From: CAVQNQ01 sp963714205
Lineage (GTDB): Bacteria; Acidobacteriota; Terriglobia; Bryobacterales; Bryobacteraceae
DNA: 64,000 bases
Assembly (NCBI GenBank): GCA_963714205.1
Contig: CAVQNQ010000002.1
Coordinates: forward strand, 1,736,001-1,800,000
Direction of reading: 5' to 3'
Each line of letters opens with the position of its first letter. Position 1 is the first letter of the stretch. Below are positions 62,781 to 64,000 of the stretch, piece after piece. The notes beneath the pieces were generated by a model. It was not told the DNA's origin and did not search any database. It saw nothing but the letters and a program-made list of their open reading frames with translations. Both the position numbers and the translations under genes were made by a program.

Positions 62781-64000
62781 GTGGGAACGAGAGTAGTGCT
62801 GTACTCCAAGGACGAAGCGCTCGCAAGATCTTGTAGGGAGGTTCTGGCCGAAATATTCGGAAAAGAATGGACCCTGGTAATGGGCGTTCCCGGCCAGGAT
62901 TTCTCTAACGACGACGTGTGCATTTGGGATTTCGTTGATGGGGAAATCCTCCTCCCGCGGAACTTGAACGCAGTCAAGCTGCGGAAACACTTTTTCCTGC
63001 TGCACAGGCAATCTCTGGCCGCATTTCAGGAGCTGGTTGGGGATTCCGATCTCAATGTGCTGTTGAAGCCCGTTACGCGCGCCACCTTGCGGGCTTTTCT
63101 GGGGGAAACCGGCCAAAATGGCCGAAACAACGGCAGCACTCCCCGAGCCTGGGATCCGTGCGTGCCGAGCGCGACGACATGTTGCAATTCCTGATTCAGG
63201 CGAATCTCAGACTGCAGGAATTCGATCAGGAGAGAACCAATTTTTTGGCACGTTCGATCCACGATTTCGAAGCTCCGCTGACTGCCATTACCGGCTATTG
63301 CGGCCTGCTGCTGGAGGAAGAGCTCGGCCCTTTGCTGCCCGAACAGTGTGACATTCTGGAACGGATGCAACGAAGCGCTGCGCGGCTTTCCCGCATCGCG
63401 AGTGCAATGTTCCAGCTCACTGTCGCTCAGAATATCGAGCGGACGCTGAACCTCGAAGAGGCCGACATGCGGGATTGTGTCGAGCAGGCGTTGCACGAAA
63501 TGGCCGTGTTTTTCGATCGGAAGCAGCTCGTCGTCACCGTGGACGTCGCGCCGCCTTTTGACGGTTTAGCTTTCGACAAGATGAAGATTGAAGAGGCGCT
63601 CGTTAACTTGCTGGATAACGCCTGCAAGTTTACGCCGCCGCGCGGAAGGATCGAGATCAACGGCTACCCGTTTTTCTGGGACCGGCGAACGAGCCAGGCT
63701 TCCCCTCTTGATCCTGCCGTGGACCGCCGCGTCAAACAAATGCGCTCCCCAAACTCCTTCCGAGTGGATATCCACGATTCCGGCCCGGGAATCCCGCCGG
63801 CCCACGCGGACAGGATTTTCGAAGAATACACCTCCTGTTCCGGCGGGCAGGACCGCTCCGGCACAGGTCTGGGCCTAGCGATTTGCCGGATGATCCTGCA
63901 CCAGCACCAGGGCCGCATCTGGGCGGAAAGCAGCTCGGAAGGCGCCAAGTTCTCACTCGTCATCCCCTTTCGTCAGCATGGCTCCGAAGCGGCACGACTT
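62781..64000 (+). CDS. Hybrid sensor histidine kinase, one frame break, cut by window end
   Basis: GTG 62781 after a GAGG site. The N-terminal 115 residues look like a degenerate receiver domain (RVVLYSKDEALARSCREVLA; VCIWDFVDGEI; DLNVLLKPVTRATLRAFLG). A shift near 63140 is needed to reach LQEFDQERTNFLARSIHDFE, APLTAITGYCGLLLEE with the phospho-acceptor His (H-box). The ATPase domain follows: EALVNLLDNACKFTPP (N-box), VDIHDSGPGIPPAHADRIFE (G1/F) and DRSGTGLGLAICRMI (G2). The frame is open to 64000, so the true end is outside the window. The signal sensed is unknown. Confidence 0.8.

Noticed and set aside
1..64000. tRNA and rRNA genes
   Set aside because: I looked for T-loop (GGTTCGANTCC-like) and conserved rRNA stretches by eye and saw none; a covariance search would be decisive.

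Overview
The window looks like a chromosome segment of an Acidobacteriota bacterium, most likely of the Solibacter/Bryobacter group (order Bryobacterales). The best marker is the Solibacter-type C-terminal domain (TIGR03437 family) recognisable in two secreted proteins (39898-41045 and 54785-57826). Large secreted NHL and Ig-like repeat proteins and abundant IS elements fit the same group. Taxonomy is inferred from protein families only; no rRNA gene was seen.

The backbone is an exopolysaccharide (EPS)/exosortase locus in two halves. The left half (1-26.5 kb, mostly + strand) holds two polysaccharide deacetylases, two FemAB-like acyltransferases, a GNAT acetyltransferase, four glycosyltransferases, a methyltransferase, a Wzx-type flippase, two paralogous left-handed beta-helix acetyltransferases, and a compact cassette asnB / acyl carrier protein / AMP-forming acyl ligase / NAD-synthetase-like ligase. 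The right half (39-64 kb) holds an exosortase, a cohesin-like protein, a dockerin-FN3 protein, an unusual MPN-TM-TonB protein, and a minus-strand export operon (outer-membrane beta-barrel, Wzz-like chain-length protein, PEP-CTERM-type ATPase, BY-type kinase). It also has a PEP-CTERM-like substrate, then a second minus-strand operon (Wza-like export protein, NHL protein, TPR lipoprotein, initiating sugar transferase, VanZ-like protein). Secreted repeat proteins, a PilZ protein and a histidine kinase cut by the window edge follow. Together these would build, decorate, flip, polymerise and export an EPS and process surface proteins.

The halves are separated by about 12 kb of foreign or accessory DNA (26.6-38.0 kb). 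It holds phage-like genes (HNH-type nuclease, PD-(D/E)XK nuclease, zinc-ribbon protein, large terminase and a small-terminase-like protein), a nucleotide-sugar dehydratase, and a dense, partly decayed toxin-antitoxin cluster (VapBC, BrnTA-like, MNT/HEPN, PIN/AbrB, HicAB).

Mobile elements invade the left half. An ISL3-family element (8028-9241, 8-bp target duplication) sits five codons before the flippase stop. At 10712-14931 there is a three-level nest: an IS630-type element split by a group II intron, whose reverse transcriptase gene is split by another IS630-type element. Removing each element restores its host coding sequence, apart from separate one-base frame breaks.

Many genes have broken frames, about 25 breaks in the first 26.5 kb and fewer later. 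Some are compensated within a gene, so part may be assembly indel error rather than true decay. Coordinates of broken genes span the whole recognisable gene.
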